48,322 bases of DNA from an uncultured Pelagibacteraceae bacterium (GTDB lineage: Bacteria; Pseudomonadota; Alphaproteobacteria; Pelagibacterales; Pelagibacteraceae): contig CACBRD010000005.1 in the NCBI GenBank assembly GCA_902541515.1, positions 1-48,322 on the forward strand, in the 5' to 3' direction. Every line of letters begins with the position of its first letter. Positions within the stretch are counted from its first letter, which is position 1. The translations under genes were made by a program, and so were the position numbers. Below, in pieces: positions 30,859 through 38,210 of the stretch. The notes under the pieces are model-generated. The model did no database searches. It had not been told where the DNA came from and saw nothing but the letters and a program-made list of their open reading frames with translations.

Positions 30859-32544
30859 TTAAGAGCTTTTAAGACCTTCGATCAACTTAATATTAATTTT
30901 TTCAATTAATTCTTTTTCAGTATCTTTCATTTTCAATACATTGGTCCAAAAATATCTAGCCTGGATTTTTCTATTGAGCTTCCACAAAATGTCACCGTAA
31001 TGGTCATTCACTATCGGATCATCTGGCATCAATTCTACGGCTCTTTTCAAAAATTTTTCAGCTTTTGGATAATCATCAGTTAAATAATAAGCCCAACCAA
31101 TAGAGTCTATTATATACGGGTCATCACTCTCAAGTTCGTAGGCTGTTTCAAGCATTTTAATCGCTTCATTAATTTTATAATCCCTCTCAAGCCATGAATA
31201 AGCAAGGTAATTTAGTATATAAGCATCGTCAGGTGTAATTTGAAGTGCATCAATTAAATCTTTATCGGCTTTTTCATAATTTTTAATTCGTTCATATGTA
31301 CCTCCTCTTCGATAAAGAATATCTGACTTGATATCCGAATTATCATCCAAATTTTCAATAATTTTAGAGTAATATCTTATTGCTTCTTCGTAATTTTTTG
31401 CTTTTTTGTAAAAATTAGCGACATCAAATAATATTTTTTCATTTGGATTCTCAATTTTATCAAAATTAAATTTAATAAAGTTAAGAGACTCTTGATTATT
31501 TCTTTGCGCTGAAATTATTTGCGCTTCTTTTTTTAATCTAAACCAATAGTAAAAATCATCATCCTTTTTAAATTTTTTAAGAACCTTTTTTGCCTTTTCA
31601 TAGTCTTTATTAAAATAATGATTTTCTGCAACTAGTGATAAATTAAATACAAATCTAGGATTGAGAAAATTTGACAGATTTAAGTAAAAATTTGACATCT
31701 CATAATTGTCTTGTGCAGAATACAGATTTGATATTAAAAACAAAAATTCAGCAATTAAATCATTATGATTTTTGCATGAAAAAACCTCTTGAAATTTTTG
31801 CAAGTTTCCATTGTCAATCCAACTTTTACCTTGTGATAGTAGCAATGTTGAATTTAAAAATTCTATTTCGTTAGTAATTACTTTTGCTTCATTTAAATTA
31901 TCGTTTTCAACTAAGTAACTTATATAAAAATAAATATACCTAGTAAAATCAGACTCAGGATCATTTATCAATTTTGAGAAATATCTCCCTGTATTAGGAT
32001 CATCTAAATAACACTTTTGAAATGTTTCTGAAATATAAGATAGTCTTCCAAAGTTTTTCTTATCGTCTAAAAATTTTTTTTCTTTAAAGAGGTAAACATA
32101 TTGTTTTAAGCTTTCTAAAATTGCTAAATTAAACCTATCCTGTTCTGTAAAATTATTTGCAATAGAAATGTATTCATAGGCAATATCTAACTCATTTTTT
32201 TTTAAACTATCAATTATTAATAATAAATAAGAGTCGAAAAAATCTATATTTTCATTTTCATAATTTTGTTTAATAATTTGAATCGCTTGCAATACTTTAT
32301 TCTCCAATACCAATGAAGATACATACCTTTTTAAAAATGGATCATGGGCATTAATCAAAATTTTAGATGAATTAAAAAAATTTAAAGCTTCAGAATTTTT
32401 TTTATTACCAAAAGCAACTATACCTGAAAAATATTTTGATAAATTTTTAGAATCAATTTTTTCAAAAGAATTACTTTTCGTAAACAAAGTGTTCTGATAA
32501 AATAATAATATAATAAGTATAAATTTTATATTTTTAAGAAACAT
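30859..32544 (-). CDS. Exported tetratricopeptide-repeat protein
   Basis: 561 aa. N-terminal signal sequence (KNIKFILIILLFYQNTLFTK) followed by TPR-like helical repeats. The clearest repeats are in the C-terminal third: YEEAIRYYSKIIENL, YEKADKDLIDALQITPDDAYI, YKINEAIKMLETAYELESDDPYI, YPKAEKFLKRAVELMPDDPIV. No catalytic domain seen. A TPR protein upstream of ispE is a recurrent alphaproteobacterial arrangement. Likely a periplasmic or outer-membrane-associated scaffold; precise role unknown. Its start codon is 11 bp from the divergent UDG-like gene. Confidence 0.85.
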   Translation of the reverse strand: MFLKNIKFILIILLFYQNTLFTKSNSFEKIDSKNLSKYFSGIVAFGNKKNSEALNFFNSSKILINAHDPFLKRYVSSLVLENKVLQAIQIIKQNYENENIDFFDSYLLLIIDSLKKNELDIAYEYISIANNFTEQDRFNLAILESLKQYVYLFKEKKFLDDKKNFGRLSYISETFQKCYLDDPNTGRYFSKLINDPESDFTRYIYFYISYLVENDNLNEAKVITNEIEFLNSTLLLSQGKSWIDNGNLQKFQEVFSCKNHNDLIAEFLFLISNLYSAQDNYEMSNFYLNLSNFLNPRFVFNLSLVAENHYFNKDYEKAKKVLKKFKKDDDFYYWFRLKKEAQIISAQRNNQESLNFIKFNFDKIENPNEKILFDVANFYKKAKNYEEAIRYYSKIIENLDDNSDIKSDILYRRGGTYERIKNYEKADKDLIDALQITPDDAYILNYLAYSWLERDYKINEAIKMLETAYELESDDPYIIDSIGWAYYLTDDYPKAEKFLKRAVELMPDDPIVNDHYGDILWKLNRKIQARYFWTNVLKMKDTEKELIEKINIKLIEGLKSS

Positions 32545-32555
32545 TGCTACATTGT

Positions 32556-33272
32556 ATGATTAAAAAGACTTTAAATCAAAATGCTAAATATGCTCAAGAA
32601 TTCATGAAAACAATTGAAACTGATTTTATTTTTAGCGATAAACCAATCAATAGATTTAAAGTCGACTCAGCTAAAAATAATGAAACTTTAATAAATAAAA
32701 ATAAATTGCTGAATGATCTTAGAACAAAGATCAATTCAATTGAAAATTGTAATTTAAAAAATAATTCTAAGAATTTGGTCCTGGGTGAAGGTAACCCTAA
32801 TGCTGATGTGATGTTAATTGGAGAAACTCCAGGCGAAATAGAGAATGAAACTGGCTTATGCTTTCAAGGAGAAGTGGGCAATCTCTTGAACAAAATGTTA
32901 CTAGCAATCAATTTAAAAAGAGAAAATATTTACACTACCTACTCAATTAATTTCAGACCACCAGAAGACAGAAAACCCACCGGACAGGAGATAAAACGTT
33001 ATGCAATATTTCTAAAAGAACACATTGCGATAATAGATCCAAAAATTTTAATTTTAATGGGCAGCACAGCAATGGAGGCAATTACAGGATTAAGCAAAAT
33101 ATCTAAAGAAAGAGGTAAGTGGAAAGAAATAATTTTAAAGAACAAAACTATTCCTATCATGATTTCTTTCAGCCCCTCCTATCTAATTAGATTTCCAGAA
33201 AATAAAAAATTTTCATGGGAAGATCTAAAAAAGATTAAACAAAAAATTCAAGATTTAAATATTAGGATTTAA
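32556..33272 (+). CDS. Uracil-DNA glycosylase family 4/5-like protein, divergent active site
   Basis: The track start is a TTG at 32544; the ATG at 32556 is better and gives 238 aa. The UDG fold signs are LVLGEGNPNADVMLIGETPGEIE (motif 1 GETPG, 89-93), GLCFQGEVGNLLNKML, the RPPEDRKPT stretch and a C-terminal motif. However, the C-terminal motif reads FSPSYLIRFP, where family members normally have HPxxLL, so the conserved His is Ser 206. Cys residues that hold the 4Fe-4S cluster in family 4 are mostly missing (C65 and C102 are the only Cys). Base-excision repair is the likely area, but uracil excision should not be assumed. Its stop overlaps the rnhB start (TAATG). Confidence 0.75.
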   Translation: MIKKTLNQNAKYAQEFMKTIETDFIFSDKPINRFKVDSAKNNETLINKNKLLNDLRTKINSIENCNLKNNSKNLVLGEGNPNADVMLIGETPGEIENETGLCFQGEVGNLLNKMLLAINLKRENIYTTYSINFRPPEDRKPTGQEIKRYAIFLKEHIAIIDPKILILMGSTAMEAITGLSKISKERGKWKEIILKNKTIPIMISFSPSYLIRFPENKKFSWEDLKKIKQKIQDLNIRI

Positions 33273-33832
33273 TGAAAACTATTGCTGGAGTTGATGAAGT
33301 TGGCAGAGGTAGCTTAATTGGACCTGTTTATGCAGCAGCTGTAATATTGAACAAGTCCATCAATAAAAAATTATTAAAAGACTCAAAAAGTTTGAGAAAA
33401 AATAAGCGAGAATTTTTAGCTAAATACATTAAGAAAAACTCTATTTGGGCTACAGGTAAAGCTTCTGTCTCAGAAATTGAAAAAATAAATATTCTTCATG
33501 CAAGCCTATTAGCTATGGAAAGAGCGATTAAAAAACTCAAAAAAAAACCAAAACTGATTTTGGTAGATGGAAATAAAACACCAAATTTAAAAAATTATAA
33601 ACTTCAATCAGTCATTAAAGGTGATCAAAAAATACCATCTATTTCTGCAGCATCAATCATAGCAAAAGTTACACGTGATAAAATGATCTCTAAGTTAGGT
33701 AAGAAATTTAAAAGTTATTATTGGAGTAAAAATTATGGATATGGAACAAAACAACATCTTAAAGCTATAAAAAAATTTGGGATTACTTCTCATCATAGAA
33801 AAACTTTTTTACCAATCCGCAAGATAAAATAG
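33272..33832 (+). CDS. rnhB: Ribonuclease HII
   Basis: Removes ribonucleotides from DNA and RNA primers. 186 aa, compact. Catalytic residues are visible: D8-E9 in GVDEVGRGSLIGPVYAAAVIL, Asp in LILVDGNK and Asp in KVTRDKMI. KLLKDSKSLRKNKRE and HHRKTF are typical. Overlaps the UDG-like gene by one base. Located upstream of ccrM, a pairing seen in other alphaproteobacteria. Confidence 0.96.
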   Translation: MKTIAGVDEVGRGSLIGPVYAAAVILNKSINKKLLKDSKSLRKNKREFLAKYIKKNSIWATGKASVSEIEKINILHASLLAMERAIKKLKKKPKLILVDGNKTPNLKNYKLQSVIKGDQKIPSISAASIIAKVTRDKMISKLGKKFKSYYWSKNYGYGTKQHLKAIKKFGITSHHRKTFLPIRKIK

Positions 33833-33871
33833 GTTTCACGTAGAAACACCAGATGTAGTTGTTGTGAAACA
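33833..33871. promoter_or_regulatory. parS-like dyad and half-site between rnhB and ccrM
   Basis: GTTTCACGTAGAAACA (33833-33848) equals the core of the bacterial parS consensus TGTTTCACGTGAAACA with one extra A in the centre. A further right half-site GTGAAACA is at 33864-33871. The dyad starts directly at the rnhB stop codon. It could be a degenerate ParB site, another operator, or a small hairpin. Confidence 0.35.
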
Positions 33872-33918
33872 CCATCATACAATTGAAGTCCAAATAATTC
33901 AATCCTAGGTTGACCCAA

Positions 33919-33934
33919 GAATCTTTTTGGAGTC
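33919..33934. promoter_or_regulatory. Two GANTC (CcrM) sites just before ccrM
   Basis: GAATC (33919-33923) and GAGTC (33930-33934) lie 18-33 bases before the ccrM ATG, next to a TTGACC (-35-like, 33910). Both match the CcrM recognition site GANTC. In Caulobacter the ccrM leader also has two GANTC sites whose methylation lowers transcription. The match here is by sequence only. Confidence 0.55.
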
Positions 33935-33951
33935 TAATTTATTTTTATAGA

Positions 33952-35022
33952 ATGAATTTGGACTTTAAAAACAAATTAAAAAATGGAGATAGTTTAAGGG
34001 AACTTAAAAAAATCCCTAGTGAATCTTTTGATTTAATTTTTGCTGACCCTCCTTACAACTTACAATTAAAAAATGAGCTTATAAGACCCGATAGGTCTAG
34101 GGTAAATGCAGTCAATGATAAATGGGATCAATTTGAAAATTTTAAAAAGTATGATGAATTTACCTACTCGTGGTTAACAGAATGTAAAAGAATTTTGAAA
34201 AAAAATGGAGCTATTTGGGTGATTGGCAGTTACCATAACATTTTTAGAGTTGGCACCGCTATTCAAAATTTAGGTTTTTGGATTTTGAATGACGTTATCT
34301 GGAATAAAAAAAATCCTATGCCAAATTTCAGAGGGACACGTTTTACTAATGCACATGAAACGTTGATTTGGGCATCAAAATCAGAAAAATCAAAATACAC
34401 TTTTAATTATCAATCTTTAAAATGTTTAAATGATGATCTTCAAATGAGATCGAACTGGGAGTTGCCGATTTGTAATGGTTCTGAAAGACTTAAAAAAAAT
34501 GGTAAAAAAGTGCATTCTACTCAAAAACCTGAGGCTCTACTTCACAGAATTTTATTAGCAACCTCAAATAAAAATGATTTAGTTTTAGATCCTTTTTTAG
34601 GATCAGGAACAACAGCAACGGTTGCAAAAAAATTGGGTAGAAATTATTACGGAATTGAAAAAGAAAAAACCTATTATAAGGTAGCTGAACAACGAATAAA
34701 AAATACAAAACCTATAGAAGATGATTATTTAGATACTTTGCAAAATGGTAGATCTAAGCCAAGAATACCTTTTGGGTCATTGGTTGAATTAGGAATAATT
34801 AAACCAGGCACTTCTATTTTCGATAATAAAAAGAAAATCAGCGCAAAAATTATGGCTGATGGAAGTATAAAACATGCCAAAAAAGAGGGCTCTATTCACA
34901 AGGTAGCTGCATCAATATTAGGAGCAGAAAGTTGTAATGGCTGGACTTATTGGCATTATAATCTTAATGGGCAAATAGTGCCTATAGATAATTTAAGACA
35001 AAGATTAATTTCAAAAAATTAA
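33952..35022 (+). CDS. ccrM: CcrM-type adenine-specific DNA methyltransferase
   Basis: Methylates adenine in GANTC, a cell-cycle mark in alphaproteobacteria. I take the ATG at 33952 ([18 protein letters not shown]) instead of the track's TTG at 33910, giving 356 aa, the usual length. Beta-class order: catalytic [10 protein letters not shown] (motif IV) first, then [24 protein letters not shown], and SAM-binding [14 protein letters not shown] (motif I). The CcrM-specific C-terminal domain follows ([36 protein letters not shown]). No restriction partner is nearby, as expected for an orphan methylase. Stop codon overlaps that of the convergent flavoprotein gene in a TTAA. Confidence 0.95.
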   Translation: MNLDFKNKLKNGDSLRELKKIPSESFDLIFADPPYNLQLKNELIRPDRSRVNAVNDKWDQFENFKKYDEFTYSWLTECKRILKKNGAIWVIGSYHNIFRVGTAIQNLGFWILNDVIWNKKNPMPNFRGTRFTNAHETLIWASKSEKSKYTFNYQSLKCLNDDLQMRSNWELPICNGSERLKKNGKKVHSTQKPEALLHRILLATSNKNDLVLDPFLGSGTTATVAKKLGRNYYGIEKEKTYYKVAEQRIKNTKPIEDDYLDTLQNGRSKPRIPFGSLVELGIIKPGTSIFDNKKKISAKIMADGSIKHAKKEGSIHKVAASILGAESCNGWTYWHYNLNGQIVPIDNLRQRLISKN

Positions 35023-36161
35023 TTATTATAAATTTTACCTAAATAAGAATCTAAAAACTTTTTGTTTTTAATAAATTTTTTCAAAAAAATATTTCTAAAA
35101 AAAACAGCCACAGGATTAGACAAATGAAATGCGAATTGATTTAGTTTAGATCTTTTATTAACCATTTTAGTTTTATTAACTCTATTCTTAAAGAAATCCC
35201 CTTCTAAGTTATTTTCAATACTTTTAAATAATTCATAAGCACCCTCTATGGATTGAGATGCCCCTTGAGCAAATGAAGGTGGAAAAGCAAAAAAAGCATC
35301 ACCTATAAAATTAATGTTATCATCATTTGTTTTAAAAAAGTCCTTACTTACAAATACTGGGAATATTTTTAATTCCTGAATTTTATCAAAAAATTCTTTA
35401 TTTTCTTTTGGAACCTTTTCTAAAACTTTTCTAATGAAGGAATTTTCTTTGAATAAAGAATAATTTTTTTGTTGTTCTAAAGTAAGTTCATACTTCATAA
35501 TTGCTATAAAATTTAAGTCTCCATTTTGATTTACTGGATAAATTACCTGATGAAAATCAGAGCCTAAAAATAATGAAATATTTTCATTATCGATTTCAGA
35601 AAAATTTGTTATCTTTCCTCTAATGGCTAGTGTGTTGTTGTATTTTGGTTGACTTTTATTGTTGGAAATCAAACTTCTACTTTTTGAAAAAACTCCATCT
35701 GAAATGATTAAATAATCACATTCAAAAATTTCATTGTTTTCAAAAGTAAGTTGAATTTTCTGATTTTCTTTATTTATACTCGAGACATTATGATTAAATT
35801 TAATTAAATTTTCTATATCCTTTTTCAAAAAATTTATTAAATCAGATCTTTTCAAAGTAGTGTACTGACAATTCTCTGAATTAAAATCAGAGATATTCAA
35901 ATCACATATCTTTTTGAAGTTTTTAGTTGAAAAAAAAATAATCTTTTTTGGATTAAACTTTCTTGCATTTTCAAATTTATTAAATTCAATTTCATTTAAA
36001 AGCTTGACACTATTAACGGATAATTGAATTCCATAACCTTCCTCAAGATTAATCGAATTACTTTTCTCATAAATTACCACTTGATAATCTGAGTTTTTCT
36101 TGAACAAATTAGCAATAAATAATCCTGAAATACCAGCTCCAATAATTGCTATTTTTTTCAT
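35019..36161 (-). CDS. FAD-dependent monooxygenase, PHBH/UbiH-like fold
   Basis: 380 aa. N-terminal Rossmann motif [18 protein letters not shown] with a following E (VVIYEKS), the DG motif [13 protein letters not shown], and the C-terminal FAD motif [29 protein letters not shown]. This is the aromatic hydroxylase family that includes UbiH/UbiF/UbiL and salicylate-type hydroxylases. Substrate unknown; a ubiquinone-ring hydroxylase is possible because this lineage respires with quinones, but the sequence does not prove it. It overlaps mutY by four bases (ATGA) and is read from the same strand. Confidence 0.85.
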   Translation of the reverse strand: MKKIAIIGAGISGLFIANLFKKNSDYQVVIYEKSNSINLEEGYGIQLSVNSVKLLNEIEFNKFENARKFNPKKIIFFSTKNFKKICDLNISDFNSENCQYTTLKRSDLINFLKKDIENLIKFNHNVSSINKENQKIQLTFENNEIFECDYLIISDGVFSKSRSLISNNKSQPKYNNTLAIRGKITNFSEIDNENISLFLGSDFHQVIYPVNQNGDLNFIAIMKYELTLEQQKNYSLFKENSFIRKVLEKVPKENKEFFDKIQELKIFPVFVSKDFFKTNDDNINFIGDAFFAFPPSFAQGASQSIEGAYELFKSIENNLEGDFFKNRVNKTKMVNKRSKLNQFAFHLSNPVAVFFRNIFLKKFIKNKKFLDSYLGKIYNN

Positions 36162-37141
36162 AAGTTGCTCTCTAAATACTTAACAACTTTTTTTGTAAAT
36201 GTTGGCAACATAGAATTGCCAATTTTTTTTTGATCAACCCAATAAGAAGAGGATATTTCTCTAACAATTTTTGGATATTGAATTTTGATGTTCATATTCA
36301 TGTTGGACATTTTAAAATTTATTGTTTTATTAAATTTTTTGGGTTTAGATAATTCCTGCATTGGAAATATTCTTAAGTTTTTGAGAAATTTAAATTTTGT
36401 ATTTTTAACCAACAGATATTTTTTATCTTTTTTATAAACATTTAAAATAAAATACTTATCTATATTTTTTTTACTGTTCTTTACAAGTTTGAAATCTTTT
36501 TTACGAAATGATTCACATTTTTTTGAGATTGGACATTTTAAACAGTTAGGATTTGTAGGTTTACAAATCAAAGCCCCTAATTCCATTAAAGCCTGCGCAT
36601 AATCGCTGGACCTTGGGGATGTTCCTAATATTGATTTTTTTTTGTGGAGATTTTCCTTAGTAATTTCTTTTTCTTTTTTTAGAAAAAGATATCTTTTTAA
36701 AACTCTCTCAACATTTCCATCTAGCGGTATGAAAGACTTATTAAATGCAATCGCCAAAATTGCACTAGCAGTATAATTTCCAATTCCTGGTAAAGAAATT
36801 AAATCATCAAAAGTATCTGGTAATTTCCCTTGAAAATTTTTTTTTACAACTTGAGCAGTTTTTCTTAAATTTTTTACTCTAGAATAATATCCAAGACCTT
36901 CCCAGAGTTTATATAATTTTTTGTCACTAGTTTTGGCAAGTGAGCTAAGATTTGGAATGTTTTTAATGAAGCGATTAAAATAAGGAATAACTGTTGCAAC
37001 CTGAGTTTGTTGTAACATAAATTCACTTACTAATGTAAAATATTGCTTTTTAGTGGGTGAAACATTTTTTCGCCATGGTAATGATCTTTTATTTAAATCG
37101 TACCAATTAAGAATTTTTTTTGTTACAAATTGATCTTTCAT
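36158..37141 (-). CDS. mutY: A/G-specific adenine glycosylase
   Basis: Removes adenine opposite 8-oxoG. The ATG at 37141 (MKDQFVTKKILNWYDLNKRSLPWRK) is preferred to the track's 37186, giving 327 aa. Seen: SEFMLQQTQVATVIPYF with the catalytic Glu, LWEGLGYYSRVKNLRK, HhH LPGIGNYTASAILAIAF followed by LDGNVERVL with the catalytic Asp, and the 4Fe-4S loop C-x6-C-x2-C-x5-C (CKPTNPNCLKCPISKKC). The C-terminal NUDIX-like domain is short and divergent. Its start codon abuts that of dciA in a CATATG. Confidence 0.95.
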   Translation of the reverse strand: MKDQFVTKKILNWYDLNKRSLPWRKNVSPTKKQYFTLVSEFMLQQTQVATVIPYFNRFIKNIPNLSSLAKTSDKKLYKLWEGLGYYSRVKNLRKTAQVVKKNFQGKLPDTFDDLISLPGIGNYTASAILAIAFNKSFIPLDGNVERVLKRYLFLKKEKEITKENLHKKKSILGTSPRSSDYAQALMELGALICKPTNPNCLKCPISKKCESFRKKDFKLVKNSKKNIDKYFILNVYKKDKKYLLVKNTKFKFLKNLRIFPMQELSKPKKFNKTINFKMSNMNMNIKIQYPKIVREISSSYWVDQKKIGNSMLPTFTKKVVKYLESNL

Positions 37142-37630
37142 ATGCAATATAAAAAATATATTAAGCAGAGAACTGGTAGCATTCAAGGATTAAGGTCTTT
37201 CAATGACACTTTGCCAAAAAATATTAAAAAGTTTATTAATAAAAGAGGTCATATTTATTCCGAAACACTCAATAATTGGAAATTCATTGCTGGTGAAAAA
37301 TTATTTAAAGTTTGTTATCCAAAGTCTTTTAAGAATACTAACAAGTTCAGTGTAAGCACGCTCTTAATAATGGTGCAAAGAGGTCATGAAGTTGAGTTAG
37401 AATATTCAAAAAAAGAAATTATGGATAGAATGAATGCTTTTTTTAAAGATGAAGTTGTAAAACGGATTAAATTTACAAGTTTTAACGATGAAAATAAAAT
37501 AGACAATCAGAAGATAATTCAGAATAAACCTGTGACAAACAATAAATATAAAAATAAACTTAATGATGTTAAAAATGAAAAAATCAAAAATTCTTTAATT
37601 GAATTAACTAAAGTTTTTAAAGAAAAATGA
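37142..37630 (+). CDS. DciA-like/DUF721 family protein
   Basis: 162 aa from the ATG at 37142 (the track used a TTG at 37130, inside mutY). The core WKFIAGEKLFKVCYPKSF, LLIMVQRGHEVELEYSKKEIMDRMNAFF matches DUF721, whose members (DciA) help load the replicative helicase in bacteria that lack DnaC. A Lys/Asn-rich tail follows. The order mutY (divergent)-DUF721-DsbA-smc is conserved in alphaproteobacteria. Starts back to back with mutY; stop overlaps the next ATG. Confidence 0.8.
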   Translation: MQYKKYIKQRTGSIQGLRSFNDTLPKNIKKFINKRGHIYSETLNNWKFIAGEKLFKVCYPKSFKNTNKFSVSTLLIMVQRGHEVELEYSKKEIMDRMNAFFKDEVVKRIKFTSFNDENKIDNQKIIQNKPVTNNKYKNKLNDVKNEKIKNSLIELTKVFKEK

Positions 37631-38202
37631 ATAAATTATTTCTATTTTTAATATTAATTTTTGAATTAAGTACTAGTGCTAACGCAGAAATAAAGAGAAT
37701 AGTTTCAGGAAATCAAAATGCGAAGATTACAATAATTGCCTACGAGTCTCTAACATGTAGTCATTGTGCAAATTTTCATAAAGATGTTTATCCCTCTCTT
37801 AAAAAAGATTTCATAGATACAGGACTAGTCAAAATAGAATTTCGACACTTTCCTTTAGATATTGCTGCTTTAAATGCTTCAAAAATTTCTCTGTGTAAAC
37901 AAGATCAAAGCTTAGAAATTTTGGAAAAACTTTACTCTAATCAACAAGCTTGGATTAAAGGTAAGGAAATAGAAGAGGTAAATAATAATTTAAAAGAATT
38001 TCTAAAAAACGCCGGGTTTAATATTGATTTTGAAAAATGTATTAACAATAAAGAAATAGAGGATTATGTTTTAAATGATCGAATCGAGGGGACAAAAAAC
38101 TTTAAAGTTAATTCTACTCCTACGATAATAATTAATAACGAAAAGTTCGAAAAATCTCTTAATTATAAAAATTTAAAAAAAACATTAGAAAAACTGATAT
38201 AA
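37627..38202 (+). CDS. Exported DsbA-like thiol-disulfide oxidoreductase
   Basis: 191 aa. Signal peptide to about residue 20 (LFLFLILIFELSTSANA), then a thioredoxin fold with active-site CSHC at 44-47 (YESLTCSHCANFHKDVYPSL), a helical insert and the cis-Pro loop NSTPTIIIN. Probably oxidises or isomerises disulfides in periplasmic proteins. No DsbB is adjacent. ATGA overlap with dciA and an 8-bp gap before smc. Confidence 0.9.
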   Translation: MNKLFLFLILIFELSTSANAEIKRIVSGNQNAKITIIAYESLTCSHCANFHKDVYPSLKKDFIDTGLVKIEFRHFPLDIAALNASKISLCKQDQSLEILEKLYSNQQAWIKGKEIEEVNNNLKEFLKNAGFNIDFEKCINNKEIEDYVLNDRIEGTKNFKVNSTPTIIINNEKFEKSLNYKNLKKTLEKLI

Positions 38203-38210
38203 GTTAATCC

